A stretch of 64,000 nucleotides of DNA from Clostridiales bacterium. Lineage in GTDB: Bacteria > Bacillota > Clostridia > Saccharofermentanales > Saccharofermentanaceae. The stretch is from the NCBI GenBank assembly GCA_017480325.1, contig JAFVAY010000011.1, forward strand, positions 1-64,000. Reading direction: 5' to 3'. The notes beneath the pieces were generated by a model, which saw only the letters and a program-made list of their open reading frames with translations, did not search any database and had not been told where the DNA came from. Below are positions 27,249-34,954 of this stretch, one piece after another (position 1 is the stretch's first letter; the number at the start of each line of letters is the position of its first letter). Both the position numbers and the translations under genes were made by a program.

Positions 27249-28487
27249 ATGATGTACAAGAATGTATTTGATACTCTCGAGGAGAGGGGCTATTTCTCAC
27301 AGGCTACACATAAGGAGGAGATATACGATCTTCTCTCGAAGCCCGGAGTGAGCTTCTATATCGGCTTCGACCCCACGGCAGATTCACTTCATGTAGGACA
27401 CTTCGTTCAGATGATGGTAATGAGCCATATGCAGCAGGCAGGTCACAGACCTATAGCCTTGATGGGTGGCGGTACAGGCATGATCGGAGACCCTTCCGGA
27501 CGCACCGATATGCGTCAGATGATGACCGTAGAGACTATTGATCACAATGTGGAATGCTTCAAGAGGCAAATGGGCAAGGTGATCGACTTCTCGGAGGATA
27601 AGGCTCTCATCGTTAACAATGCCGACTGGCTCCGAGATCTGAATTACATCGATTTCTTAAGGGAAGTGGGAACTCACTTCTCCGTCAACAAGATGCTGAC
27701 GGCAGAGTGCTACAAGGCCCGTCTCGAGAAGGGTCTGTCCTTCCTGGAGTTCAACTACATGCTTATGCAGGCCTATGACTTCTATTATCTTCACGAGAAG
27801 TACGGCTGTAACTTGGAGTTCGGCGGCGATGATCAGTGGTCCAATATCCTCGCGGGCATGGAGCTCGTAAGAAGGAAGAAGGGCGACTCCGTATACGGTC
27901 TGACATTCACTCTTCTTACCAACAGCGAGGGCAAGAAGATGGGTAAGACCGCGAAGGGTGCGGTATGGCTCGATCCCGAGAAGTTCTCCGTCTATGACTT
28001 CTACCAGTACTGGCGTAATGTCGATGACGCAGATGTCATTAAGTGCATGAAGCTTCTGACATTCCTCCCCATGGACGAGATCAATGAGTACGCGACACTT
28101 ACGGATTCCGCCATCAATGAGGCTAAGAAGAGACTGGCTTATGAGGTCACTTCCATCATTCACGGCAGGGAGCAGGCTGACATCGCGAAGAAGACTGCAG
28201 AGGATCTGTTCGAGAACAGGGGCGGCAAGTCTGACGACATGAAGACTTCTGAGATCCCCGCCTCCGCTTTGGCAGAGGGTGTGGACCTCGCGCAGGTGCT
28301 GGTGGAGGCCGGCGTGTTCAAGTCCAACGGCGAGTGCCGCCGCATGATAGACCAGAAGGGCGTGTACCTTAACGACGTGGTAGTCGCAGACAAGTTCTAC
28401 AAGCTGAGCGAAAAGGATTTCGACAAGGACGGCGAAGCCATCGCCCGTAAAGGTAAAAAAGTTTACCATAGGCTTAAAATTGTTTGA
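27249..28487 (+). CDS. tyrS: Tyrosyl-tRNA synthetase
   Basis: The 412-residue class I synthetase has the HIGH variant HVGH ([10 protein letters not shown]), the tyrosine pocket YDFYYL and [14 protein letters not shown], the KMSKS variant KMGKT, and an S4 RNA-binding domain in the last 65 residues. The ribosome site GCGGAGG supports the ATG at 27249 (a second ATG follows directly). Unlike many Firmicutes tyrS genes there is no room for a T-box leader: only 44 bases separate it from trxB. Confidence 0.95.
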   Translation: MMYKNVFDTLEERGYFSQATHKEEIYDLLSKPGVSFYIGFDPTADSLHVGHFVQMMVMSHMQQAGHRPIALMGGGTGMIGDPSGRTDMRQMMTVETIDHNVECFKRQMGKVIDFSEDKALIVNNADWLRDLNYIDFLREVGTHFSVNKMLTAECYKARLEKGLSFLEFNYMLMQAYDFYYLHEKYGCNLEFGGDDQWSNILAGMELVRRKKGDSVYGLTFTLLTNSEGKKMGKTAKGAVWLDPEKFSVYDFYQYWRNVDDADVIKCMKLLTFLPMDEINEYATLTDSAINEAKKRLAYEVTSIIHGREQADIAKKTAEDLFENRGGKSDDMKTSEIPASALAEGVDLAQVLVEAGVFKSNGECRRMIDQKGVYLNDVVVADKFYKLSEKDFDKDGEAIARKGKKVYHRLKIV

Positions 28488-28563
28488 TAAATGTGCTATG
28501 ATAGGTGCGTATGCACATTAAGGGCAGTTTATTGATAACTATTATAAAGGAGAAGACGGAATT

Positions 28564-29091
28564 ATGAAGATGATGAAGAAGCTCGTCTCAGTAGCTCTTG
28601 TAGGCACGATGATGATGTCTCTTGCAGGCTGCGGAAAGCATTATGAGGTAGTTTCCAAGAAGGACTTCATTAATGCTCTTGAGGATGTCGCAGACTTAGA
28701 TGAGGACGATTGGTATGACTATACTACTTATTATTCTCATTCCGAGCACGATATCGATTGCTATGACGGTGATTTCCACTATGAGTGGATCCAGTTCGAC
28801 AGCGAGAACCACGCTATGGATTTCTTCGAGGATCGCTTTGCTGATGACTTCGAGGATATGATCGACGATAAGGACTTCGACGGTAAGTATTCCTACAAGA
28901 TCAACGACTCTGAGGGCTATATCCTTGTAAATGGCGAGAGCCACAGTGATGATTTCTTTGATGATGATATCTACGGCGGTATCTTCTGCAAGGAGGATGT
29001 TGTTGTAATTGTTATCTGCAGAAGCACAAGAGACAGAGACACAAGCAGGATAGACGAGTTCTTAAGAGCCATCGGTTATCCTACTCCCTGA
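28564..29091 (+). CDS. Acidic lipoprotein, paralogue 1
   Basis: The 175-residue protein has a lipoprotein signal ending in SLAGC (Cys at about residue 22) and should be anchored on the outer face of the membrane. The mature part is very rich in Asp and Glu and aromatic residues (EDDWYDYTTYY, DDFFDDDIYGG) and contains a single small domain that matches the next gene in its second half (DDFEDMIDDKDFDGK versus DDYEDMVDDKKFDGR; GYILVNG versus GYILLNG; IYGGIFCKEDVV versus YYGGIYYVEDMV). Family not recognised. Metal or cation binding is possible given the charge. Confidence 0.8.
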   Translation: MKMMKKLVSVALVGTMMMSLAGCGKHYEVVSKKDFINALEDVADLDEDDWYDYTTYYSHSEHDIDCYDGDFHYEWIQFDSENHAMDFFEDRFADDFEDMIDDKDFDGKYSYKINDSEGYILVNGESHSDDFFDDDIYGGIFCKEDVVVIVICRSTRDRDTSRIDEFLRAIGYPTP

Positions 29092-29126
29092 TCTTAGGTC
29101 TTAACCGATCAACATAAGAAGCAACA

Positions 29127-29155
29127 GGGGTCACAGAAGTGTGGCCCCTTAGTTT
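29127..29155 (+). terminator. Hairpin between the two lipoprotein genes
   Basis: A 9-bp stem (GGGGTCACA / TGTGGCCCC, one G-U pair) with a GAAG loop is followed by a weak T tract. It probably reduces read-through from the first lipoprotein gene. Confidence 0.65.
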
Positions 29156-29192
29156 AAACAAACCAGTCCTAACTACGAAAGGAGCACAGAAC

Positions 29193-29690
29193 ATGAAGCA
29201 CATTAAAGAAGTTGTCTCAACGATCCTGATCGGTGCTATGCTTATGCCTCTCGCAGGTTGCAGCAAGAAGATCGAGCCTATTAAGGCTAAGGAATTCAAG
29301 AAGGCCATAGAGCTGGTCTTTGACGATGATGAGTACTCCTCCTACGGAGACATTATCTATGTAGACGATGACAATTACATGATCATGTACCGTAAGGCTG
29401 ATGACGAGGATGATGCAGAGGATGCATGGGAAGATCTTCTCGATGATTACGAGGACATGGTGGATGATAAGAAGTTCGACGGCAGAACGAGACTCGTCGA
29501 GGGTGACGGCTACGGGTATATCCTCCTTAATGGCGACAGCTCCGATAAGGGCTTCGGCAAGGGATACTACTATGGCGGTATCTATTATGTTGAGGATATG
29601 GTAATCGCGATTGTTACCACCAAGGACAAGGATGCCAACAGAGATAATATCAACACCATCTTAAGAGAACTCGGCCTCCCGAGACCCTGA
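29193..29690 (+). CDS. Acidic lipoprotein, paralogue 2
   Basis: The 165-residue lipoprotein has a signal peptide with lipobox PLAGC and is a diverged copy of the preceding gene, with the same acidic mid-section, the GYILLNG strand, the GGIYYVEDMV strand and the same end (LRELGLPRP against LRAIGYPTP). The ATG at 29193 has an AAAGGAG site and starts the signal peptide correctly; a longer frame upstream is rejected. It ends in a strong terminator shared with the convergent synthetase gene. Function unknown. Confidence 0.82.
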   Translation: MKHIKEVVSTILIGAMLMPLAGCSKKIEPIKAKEFKKAIELVFDDDEYSSYGDIIYVDDDNYMIMYRKADDEDDAEDAWEDLLDDYEDMVDDKKFDGRTRLVEGDGYGYILLNGDSSDKGFGKGYYYGGIYYVEDMVIAIVTTKDKDANRDNINTILRELGLPRP

Positions 29691-29721
29691 TCCCTTAATC
29701 GATAGTTATTAAATAAGATAC

Positions 29722-29752
29722 AAAAAGGCTGCTCGAAGCGGGCAGCCTTTTT
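29722..29752. terminator. Bidirectional terminator
   Basis: AAAAAGGCTGC and GCAGCCTTTTT form an 11-bp stem with A and T runs on both sides, so it can stop both the lipoprotein and the convergent acyl-CoA synthetase transcripts. Confidence 0.9.
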
Positions 29753-29772
29753 GATATTCTATGAAACTGTAA

Positions 29773-32130
29773 TTACGACTTCGCGCTGTCGTCCTCGCGG
29801 ATCTGTCTTCTTCTGATCTTGCCGGAGACGGTCTTCGGGAGCTCATCGACGAATTCCACGATCCTCGGATACTTGTAAGGTGCAGTCTTTGCCTTGACGT
29901 ACTCCTGGATCTCCTTCTTAAGCTCTTCGGTCTTCTCTGTGCCCTTTACCAGAGTTATGGTCGCCTTGACGACGATACCTCTTACACCCTTAGGGTCAGG
30001 TGCGCCCGTAACGGCACACTCGAGAACATAGGGAAGCTCCATGATGACATTCTCGATCTCGAAGGGTCCGATACGATAGCCGGAGGACTTGATGACATCG
30101 TCGGTTCTTCCTACATACCAGATGTAGCCGTCCTCGTCCATCCAAGCCGTATCACCTGTGTGGTACCAGCCGTCATGCCATGCATCCTTGGTAAGCTCGG
30201 GTGACAGATAGTACTCGAGGAACAATCCCTTCGGACGGTACTTCTGTGTGTTGATACAGATCTCGCCTGTCTCACCGGGCTTGCACTCGTTGCCGTCAGG
30301 ATCGAGGATCTTAACTTCATAAAGAGGATTAGGTCTGCCCATGGAGCCCAGACGGATCTTGGAGCCCACGAGGTTCGCGATAACAAGGGTTGTCTCGGTC
30401 TGGCCGAAGCCCTCCATCAGACGGATACCCGTTGCTGCCATGAAGCGGTTGAATACCTCAGGATTCAGAGCCTCGCCTGCGGTGACCGCATACTTCAGGG
30501 AAGAGAGGTCGTACTTAGACAGATCTTCCTTGATAAAGAATCTGAACATGGTAGGCGGAGCGCAGAATGTGGTGATGTGGTGCTTCGCGAACATGGGAAG
30601 GATCTCGTCTGCCTTGAAGCGGTCGAAGTCGAAGGTGAATACCGGAGCTTCGCACAGCCACTGTCCGTAGAGCTTGCCCCACAGAGCCTTACCCCAGCCG
30701 GTGTCGGAGATGGAGAAGTGAAGTCCGTTAGGATCTACGTTCTGCCAATACTTCGCCGTTGTGATATGACCTATCGCGTACATATAGGAGTGGAGAGCCA
30801 TCTTAGGATAGCCTGTCGTTCCTGAAGTGAAGAACATAACCATAGGATCGTAACCGCAGGCGCAGTCCTCAGGTCTCTCGAAAACATCAGAGAACTCCTT
30901 GAACTCTTCATCGAATGATCTCCAGCCCTCTCTTGTACCGTTACACATGATAAGAGTCTTAAGTCCGTAAGCGGCTGCGGCCTTCTCGACCTCTACGGGA
31001 GCATCGTCGTCAGCAGTACAGACGATAGCCTTAACGGAGGCCGCCTGGAAACGGTACTCATAGTCCTTGTCACGGAGCAGGTGAGTAGCAGGGATAGCCA
31101 CGGCTCCTAACTTCTCTAGACCCATCATGGTGAACCAGAACTGATAGTGTCTCTTAAGAACAAGCATTACCTTGTCACCCTTGCCGATGCCTAAGGACTT
31201 GAAGTAGTTCGCGGTCATGTTGGAATACTTCTTCATATCAGCGAAAGTAAACCTGCGCTCTGTAACACAGTCCTTCGCTACCCAGAGCATAGCGAGCTTC
31301 TCGGGATCCTTATCTGCGATGGCATCAACGCAGTCGAAAGCGAAATTAAACTTCTTGCACTCGGGAACATTGACCTCTACGTCCACGAGATGACCGTCCT
31401 CGTCAAGAACGCCGTTTAAGTACTTGGCATAGATAGGGTCCTTAAGGTTGGCAGCATCAACATTAGTCTGGCTGTCTGTCTTTATCTCAGTCTTATAAGC
31501 AGGCCCCTCATCATCGCTTCTTTCTGCAAGCTTCGGATCGATGATGATGGAATAGAATTCGCAGTCCTCGCCGCCTACCGCGTACTCGTAGTGGGGAGTG
31601 GTAGGGTCGAAGTAGATCATATCGCCGGGGTGAAGGATCTCGAAGGCGTCGCCGATGACGACCTTGAGAGTTCCTCTTACGACGATGTTCATCTCCTGAC
31701 CGCTGTGTGTAACGAGCTTATAGGGAGGATTCAACGCCTCGTCTGAATAAGGAAGAATTACACGATAAGGCTCGCACATCTTGTTCTTGAATCTTGAACC
31801 GAGTCTTAAGAACTTGGTCTCGGAGTCCTTAAGTCTCGCGATAGGACGACCCTGACCTTTACGCGTAACTGCATATTCGGTAAGGGAAGGGGAGAAGCCT
31901 TCAAGAATATCGGCGATATCGACCTTCGCGATGTTAGCGAATTTGAAACAGAAAGAAAAGTTGAAATCCTCTTTTCCTTCCTCGTACCGCTCGTACTCTT
32001 CTGAAGTAAGCTCCATCTTCTGTGCCATCTGCTCGAGTGATAGTCCCATGTCTTCTCTTAGGGACTTGACTCTGCCGGCAACCTCGAGAAGCTTTGCCTC
32101 TACTTCGTTGGTTGTTGTGTTCTCAGCCAT
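29773..32130 (-). CDS. XRE-cupin-acyl-CoA synthetase fusion (AMP-forming)
   Basis: The 785-residue protein has three parts: an XRE-type helix-turn-helix (about residues 17-70), a cupin sensor domain (about 115-205, with HSGQEM and HPGD motifs), and an AMP-binding synthetase (about 240-780). The synthetase has the P-loop FFTSGTTGYPK, the YHTGD and DDVIKSSGYRIG motifs and the catalytic lysine in PKTVSGKIRR. It should activate a carboxylic acid to its CoA ester; medium or branched acyl-CoA synthetases are the nearest type, the substrate is unknown. The N-terminus is that of stand-alone XRE-cupin regulators, so the enzyme may also bind DNA. It is preceded by a T-box leader with its own promoter. 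Confidence 0.9.
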   Translation of the reverse strand: MAENTTTNEVEAKLLEVAGRVKSLREDMGLSLEQMAQKMELTSEEYERYEEGKEDFNFSFCFKFANIAKVDIADILEGFSPSLTEYAVTRKGQGRPIARLKDSETKFLRLGSRFKNKMCEPYRVILPYSDEALNPPYKLVTHSGQEMNIVVRGTLKVVIGDAFEILHPGDMIYFDPTTPHYEYAVGGEDCEFYSIIIDPKLAERSDDEGPAYKTEIKTDSQTNVDAANLKDPIYAKYLNGVLDEDGHLVDVEVNVPECKKFNFAFDCVDAIADKDPEKLAMLWVAKDCVTERRFTFADMKKYSNMTANYFKSLGIGKGDKVMLVLKRHYQFWFTMMGLEKLGAVAIPATHLLRDKDYEYRFQAASVKAIVCTADDDAPVEVEKAAAAYGLKTLIMCNGTREGWRSFDEEFKEFSDVFERPEDCACGYDPMVMFFTSGTTGYPKMALHSYMYAIGHITTAKYWQNVDPNGLHFSISDTGWGKALWGKLYGQWLCEAPVFTFDFDRFKADEILPMFAKHHITTFCAPPTMFRFFIKEDLSKYDLSSLKYAVTAGEALNPEVFNRFMAATGIRLMEGFGQTETTLVIANLVGSKIRLGSMGRPNPLYEVKILDPDGNECKPGETGEICINTQKYRPKGLFLEYYLSPELTKDAWHDGWYHTGDTAWMDEDGYIWYVGRTDDVIKSSGYRIGPFEIENVIMELPYVLECAVTGAPDPKGVRGIVVKATITLVKGTEKTEELKKEIQEYVKAKTAPYKYPRIVEFVDELPKTVSGKIRRRQIREDDSAKS

Positions 32131-32154
32131 TGTTGTTCCTCCTGCTTTTTCTGT

Positions 32155-32430
32155 AATAAAAAAGTCTCAACGTTCCTTCTTGAACGTTGAGACGAATTAC
32201 CGTGTTACCACTCAACTTGCGACCCTTTAACAGATCGCCACTTCAGGTTCTATCAAACCCTATGCCTTAACGCGGCAGCTTCGGATGCAGTCTACTTAAC
32301 TTAAGTCATTCGGTGCATCAGCTCGGAAGCGATAGTCACTTGGTAGTTTCCGCTGTCGGGATCTCAGCACCCCCGGCTCTCTGTGTGCTTCAACTGCCGG
32401 ACCTTCTTCGTCACAGCCTTTGAACTATGA
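32155..32430 (-). ncRNA. T-box riboswitch leader of the acyl-CoA synthetase gene
   Basis: On the minus strand the leader has all T-box parts in order. The Stem I base pairs ATAGT (32428-32424) with ACTAT (32336-32332); the AG bulge CAGAGAGC and the distal loop GGTGCTGAGAT follow. A GGAA-ACT-ACC segment places the candidate specifier ACT (Thr) at 32347-32345. Stem II is GCTTC...GAAGC. The T-box bulge TGGTAAC is at 32210-32204, where GTTGAG and CTCAAC form the antiterminator base. A 12-bp terminator (GTCTCAACGTTC / GAACGTTGAGAC) and T run lie at 32193-32157. The exclusive antiterminator and terminator share CTCAAC. The TGGT bulge pairs with an ACCA tRNA end, as in tRNA-Thr. Thr assignment is probable, not certain. 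Confidence 0.9.
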
Positions 32431-32440
32431 AAACAAGGCA

Positions 32441-32469
32441 ATAATAACCCTGCTCAAATGAATTGTCAA
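32441..32469 (-). promoter_or_regulatory. Promoter of the T-box leader
   Basis: On the minus strand TTGACA and TATTAT are spaced by exactly 17 bases. The predicted start, near 32434, is only a few bases before the Stem I base, which supports both calls. Confidence 0.88.
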
Positions 32470-32575
32470 CACATTTTTGTTTACACGAGGTTAACACAAT
32501 AAGCATTCAAAAGTTACAAGAATAATTTTACAATATGTGTGTATGATTTCTTATTGAAATAGCAGGGGAATTATT

Positions 32576-34267
32576 ATGTATCAGAAGTATCTTGTAACAG
32601 GCGCAAAGGATCCTGTCGGAAGACTGGTAGTACAGATGTTGTTGTCGGAGGGCTGTCAGGTCCGTGTACTTGTGCCTCCGGAGACAGATTATTCCCTCCT
32701 GAAGGGAATGGGTGCTGAGATCGCCGAAGGCGAGATCTTTGACAAGGATTCCCTTAAGGAATTCTTCGACGTGGAGGACCCTAGAAACTCAGCGGTCATC
32801 CACACTGAGGAGATCTTATCTATATCCTCTAATAAGAATCTCAATATGCGCCGTATCAATGTAACCGGCGCCGAGAATGTGATCGATATGGCGATGCGTG
32901 CGAAGATCGGACGCTTCGTGTATCTGGGTTCAGCATATTCTCTCGATCCCGATTCGGCTCTGTCAGGCGAGACTGTTCACTTCGACAGGAAGAAGGCCGA
33001 CGGGGATTACGCTGAGACAAAGGCTGAGGCTTCGGCATATCTCATGGAGAAGGTAACGCTTAATAAGTTCAATGCTTCACTCCTGCTTCCTACCTTCATC
33101 ATCGGTCCCGGATTCTCCGAGGACTATGACATGAACAAGATCCTCAGGAAGTATCTTGAGAATAAGGTTTCCACGGTATCGGGCGGACACGCCTTCGTAG
33201 ACGTTCGTAATGTAGCGACTGCGCTTGTGGCAGTCTGCGAGAACGGTGTTCCCGGCGGTGCTTATATCCTTAACGGTGAGTATAAGTCCTCACAGGAGTT
33301 TTTCGCCGAGGTGGCTCAGACCTCCGGTGCAGAACAGACAAAGGAGATGCCTAGGTGGGCCCAGAGCAAGTCCATGGGCAAGCTCGTTGACTCCTTCTAC
33401 AGGATCACCAAGAAGGATAACCCCAAGGAGGTCTATGCTCTGTTCATGAACAGCCCCGAGGCCAACTACGAGAGTAACGTAGAAGGCATCCTTCCCGAGA
33501 GCGAGGTGCGTAAGGTTCACGATTCACTGGTAGACGTTCTGTCACGTCCCGGTAACGAGGTGCTTCCCGACAGAATTCCCGATCTCGAGAAGATCGCTGC
33601 TGAGGCGGCGATGGCAGAGCCTAAGGAGAAGCCCGACAGACCTGTTAAGGAGGTCACTACGGTTTCAGAGGCAGTTATCAAGAGAGCTGAAGAGTCTGCG
33701 GCAAGAGCTGCAGAGTCCGGCGAGGAAGCCGAGAAGAGAGCTGCGGCCGCAGCTGCTGCAAGAGACAGAGTAAGGGCCAAGGTCGAGGCGGCGAAGATGA
33801 AGGCTGAAGCCGAGGCCGCTGCTGCCAAGGCTGAGAATTCGGCATCCGCTTCTAAGGCCGCCGAGAGTGCTCCCAAGGCTGCACCCGCTGTAACGCCTGC
33901 CGATAAGAAGTCCGCTTCGGATTCATTTATCACAAGACATTCCATCGCTGACATGATGGCGCAGGCTGAAGCTAAGAAGGCCGAGGAGAAGAAGGCTGCC
34001 GAGGCAGAGGCTGTTATCGCTCCGGCTGCGCCTATAGCTGCTCCTGTAGCTTCCAAGGTCGCCGAAGAAGTCGTCGAGCCCGAGCCTGTAGCAGAGCCGG
34101 CGGTTGAGCCGGAGCCGATTGTTGAAGAGGCTCCTGTCGCGCCCGCTCCGATTGGTCCGACACCTGCACCCGTGGCGCCTGAGGATAATTCCGGTAAGCC
34201 TCTGTGGGAGAGGCTCTCATCAGAAGATATCTCGGAGGATGAGATCTTCGGAGACGATAAATTCTAA
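32576..34267 (+). CDS. NAD-dependent epimerase/dehydratase-like protein with Ala/Glu-rich tail
   Basis: Residues 1-330 are an extended short-chain dehydrogenase fold: the N-terminal nucleotide loop reads VTGAKDPVG (normally TGxxGxxG, one Gly changed to Asp-Pro), with LGSAYS and YAETK giving the Ser-Tyr-Lys catalytic set. It resembles NAD-dependent sugar epimerases or 3-beta-hydroxysteroid dehydrogenase-like proteins. Residues 340-560 are low-complexity Ala, Glu, Lys and Pro, probably coiled then disordered, ending in a short acidic peptide (SSEDISEDEIFGDDKF). The tail composition matches the protein at 57772, suggesting a shared scaffold or interaction partner. Confidence 0.75.
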   Translation: MYQKYLVTGAKDPVGRLVVQMLLSEGCQVRVLVPPETDYSLLKGMGAEIAEGEIFDKDSLKEFFDVEDPRNSAVIHTEEILSISSNKNLNMRRINVTGAENVIDMAMRAKIGRFVYLGSAYSLDPDSALSGETVHFDRKKADGDYAETKAEASAYLMEKVTLNKFNASLLLPTFIIGPGFSEDYDMNKILRKYLENKVSTVSGGHAFVDVRNVATALVAVCENGVPGGAYILNGEYKSSQEFFAEVAQTSGAEQTKEMPRWAQSKSMGKLVDSFYRITKKDNPKEVYALFMNSPEANYESNVEGILPESEVRKVHDSLVDVLSRPGNEVLPDRIPDLEKIAAEAAMAEPKEKPDRPVKEVTTVSEAVIKRAEESAARAAESGEEAEKRAAAAAAARDRVRAKVEAAKMKAEAEAAAAKAENSASASKAAESAPKAAPAVTPADKKSASDSFITRHSIADMMAQAEAKKAEEKKAAEAEAVIAPAAPIAAPVASKVAEEVVEPEPVAEPAVEPEPIVEEAPVAPAPIGPTPAPVAPEDNSGKPLWERLSSEDISEDEIFGDDKF

Positions 34268-34302
34268 GTAATAGGTTTTATTTTTATACAATTCTGGAGA
34301 GA

Positions 34303-34340
34303 GGAGGATGCCAACTGAGGGGACGGCATCCTCCTTTTTT
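34303..34340 (+). terminator. Terminator before maf
   Basis: A perfect 10-bp stem (GGAGGATGCC / GGCATCCTCC) is followed by six T residues. Confidence 0.92.
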
Positions 34341-34354
34341 GCTACAATACTTCC

Positions 34355-34954
34355 ATGAGATTAATACTTGCAAGTAAATCACCGAGACGAAGAGAGCTTC
34401 TGTCGCTTATTACCTCTGATTTCACCGTTATGTCAGAGGAGGTGGACGAGCGCGGGATAGAGGAGGAAGTTCTTCAAGATGGTGGCGACGCCCGTGAGGT
34501 CCAGCGGGAGCTCGCGCGGCAGAAGGCGGCCGCTGTCTTCGATGCGCTGACTGACGAGCAGAAGAAGGATGCGATAGTGATCGGCGCTGATACTTCTGTG
34601 GTGTGCGACGGGCAGATCCTCGGGAAGCCGGAGGATAAGAACGATGCCAGGCGTATGCTTCGGATGCTGTCAGGCAAGACCCACGAAGTAATAACCGGAG
34701 TGTGCGTAAGAACACAGGAAAAGGAAGAAGTGTTCGAAGAGGTGACGCGGGTGGTTTTCGGTGAGCTTGATGAGTATCAGACGGAGCTTATAGAGCGGTA
34801 TATAGCCACAGACGAGCCCTACGATAAGGCAGGGGCCTACGGCATACAGCAGGGCGGAGCGCTCCTGGTGGATACCGTCGAGGGTGATTACTTTAATGTT
34901 GTGGGACTTCCTGTAAGAAGGCTCGCTTATGTGCTGGAGCACTTCCTGATATAA
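34355..34954 (+). CDS. maf: Maf nucleotide pyrophosphatase (dTTP/UTP type)
   Basis: The 199-residue protein begins with the Maf signature LILASKSPRRRELL and has GADTSVVCDGQILGKPED (the Asp general base region), SGKTHEVITGV and YDKAGAYGIQQGGALLV. It hydrolyses non-canonical or excess nucleotides to monophosphates, with a suggested role in septation control. There is no ribosome site: the -10 hexamer TACAAT ends 6 bases before the ATG, so the transcript is probably leaderless. It overlaps the convergent GGDEF-EAL gene by 28 bases. Confidence 0.93.
   Translation: MRLILASKSPRRRELLSLITSDFTVMSEEVDERGIEEEVLQDGGDAREVQRELARQKAAAVFDALTDEQKKDAIVIGADTSVVCDGQILGKPEDKNDARRMLRMLSGKTHEVITGVCVRTQEKEEVFEEVTRVVFGELDEYQTELIERYIATDEPYDKAGAYGIQQGGALLVDTVEGDYFNVVGLPVRRLAYVLEHFLI

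Noticed and set aside
32332..32336. ATC (Ile) or TAT (Tyr) as the T-box specifier
   Set aside because: These bases lie in or beside the Stem I base helix (ACTAT pairs with ATAGT at 32424-32428); the GGAA-ACT-A site fits the specifier loop better.
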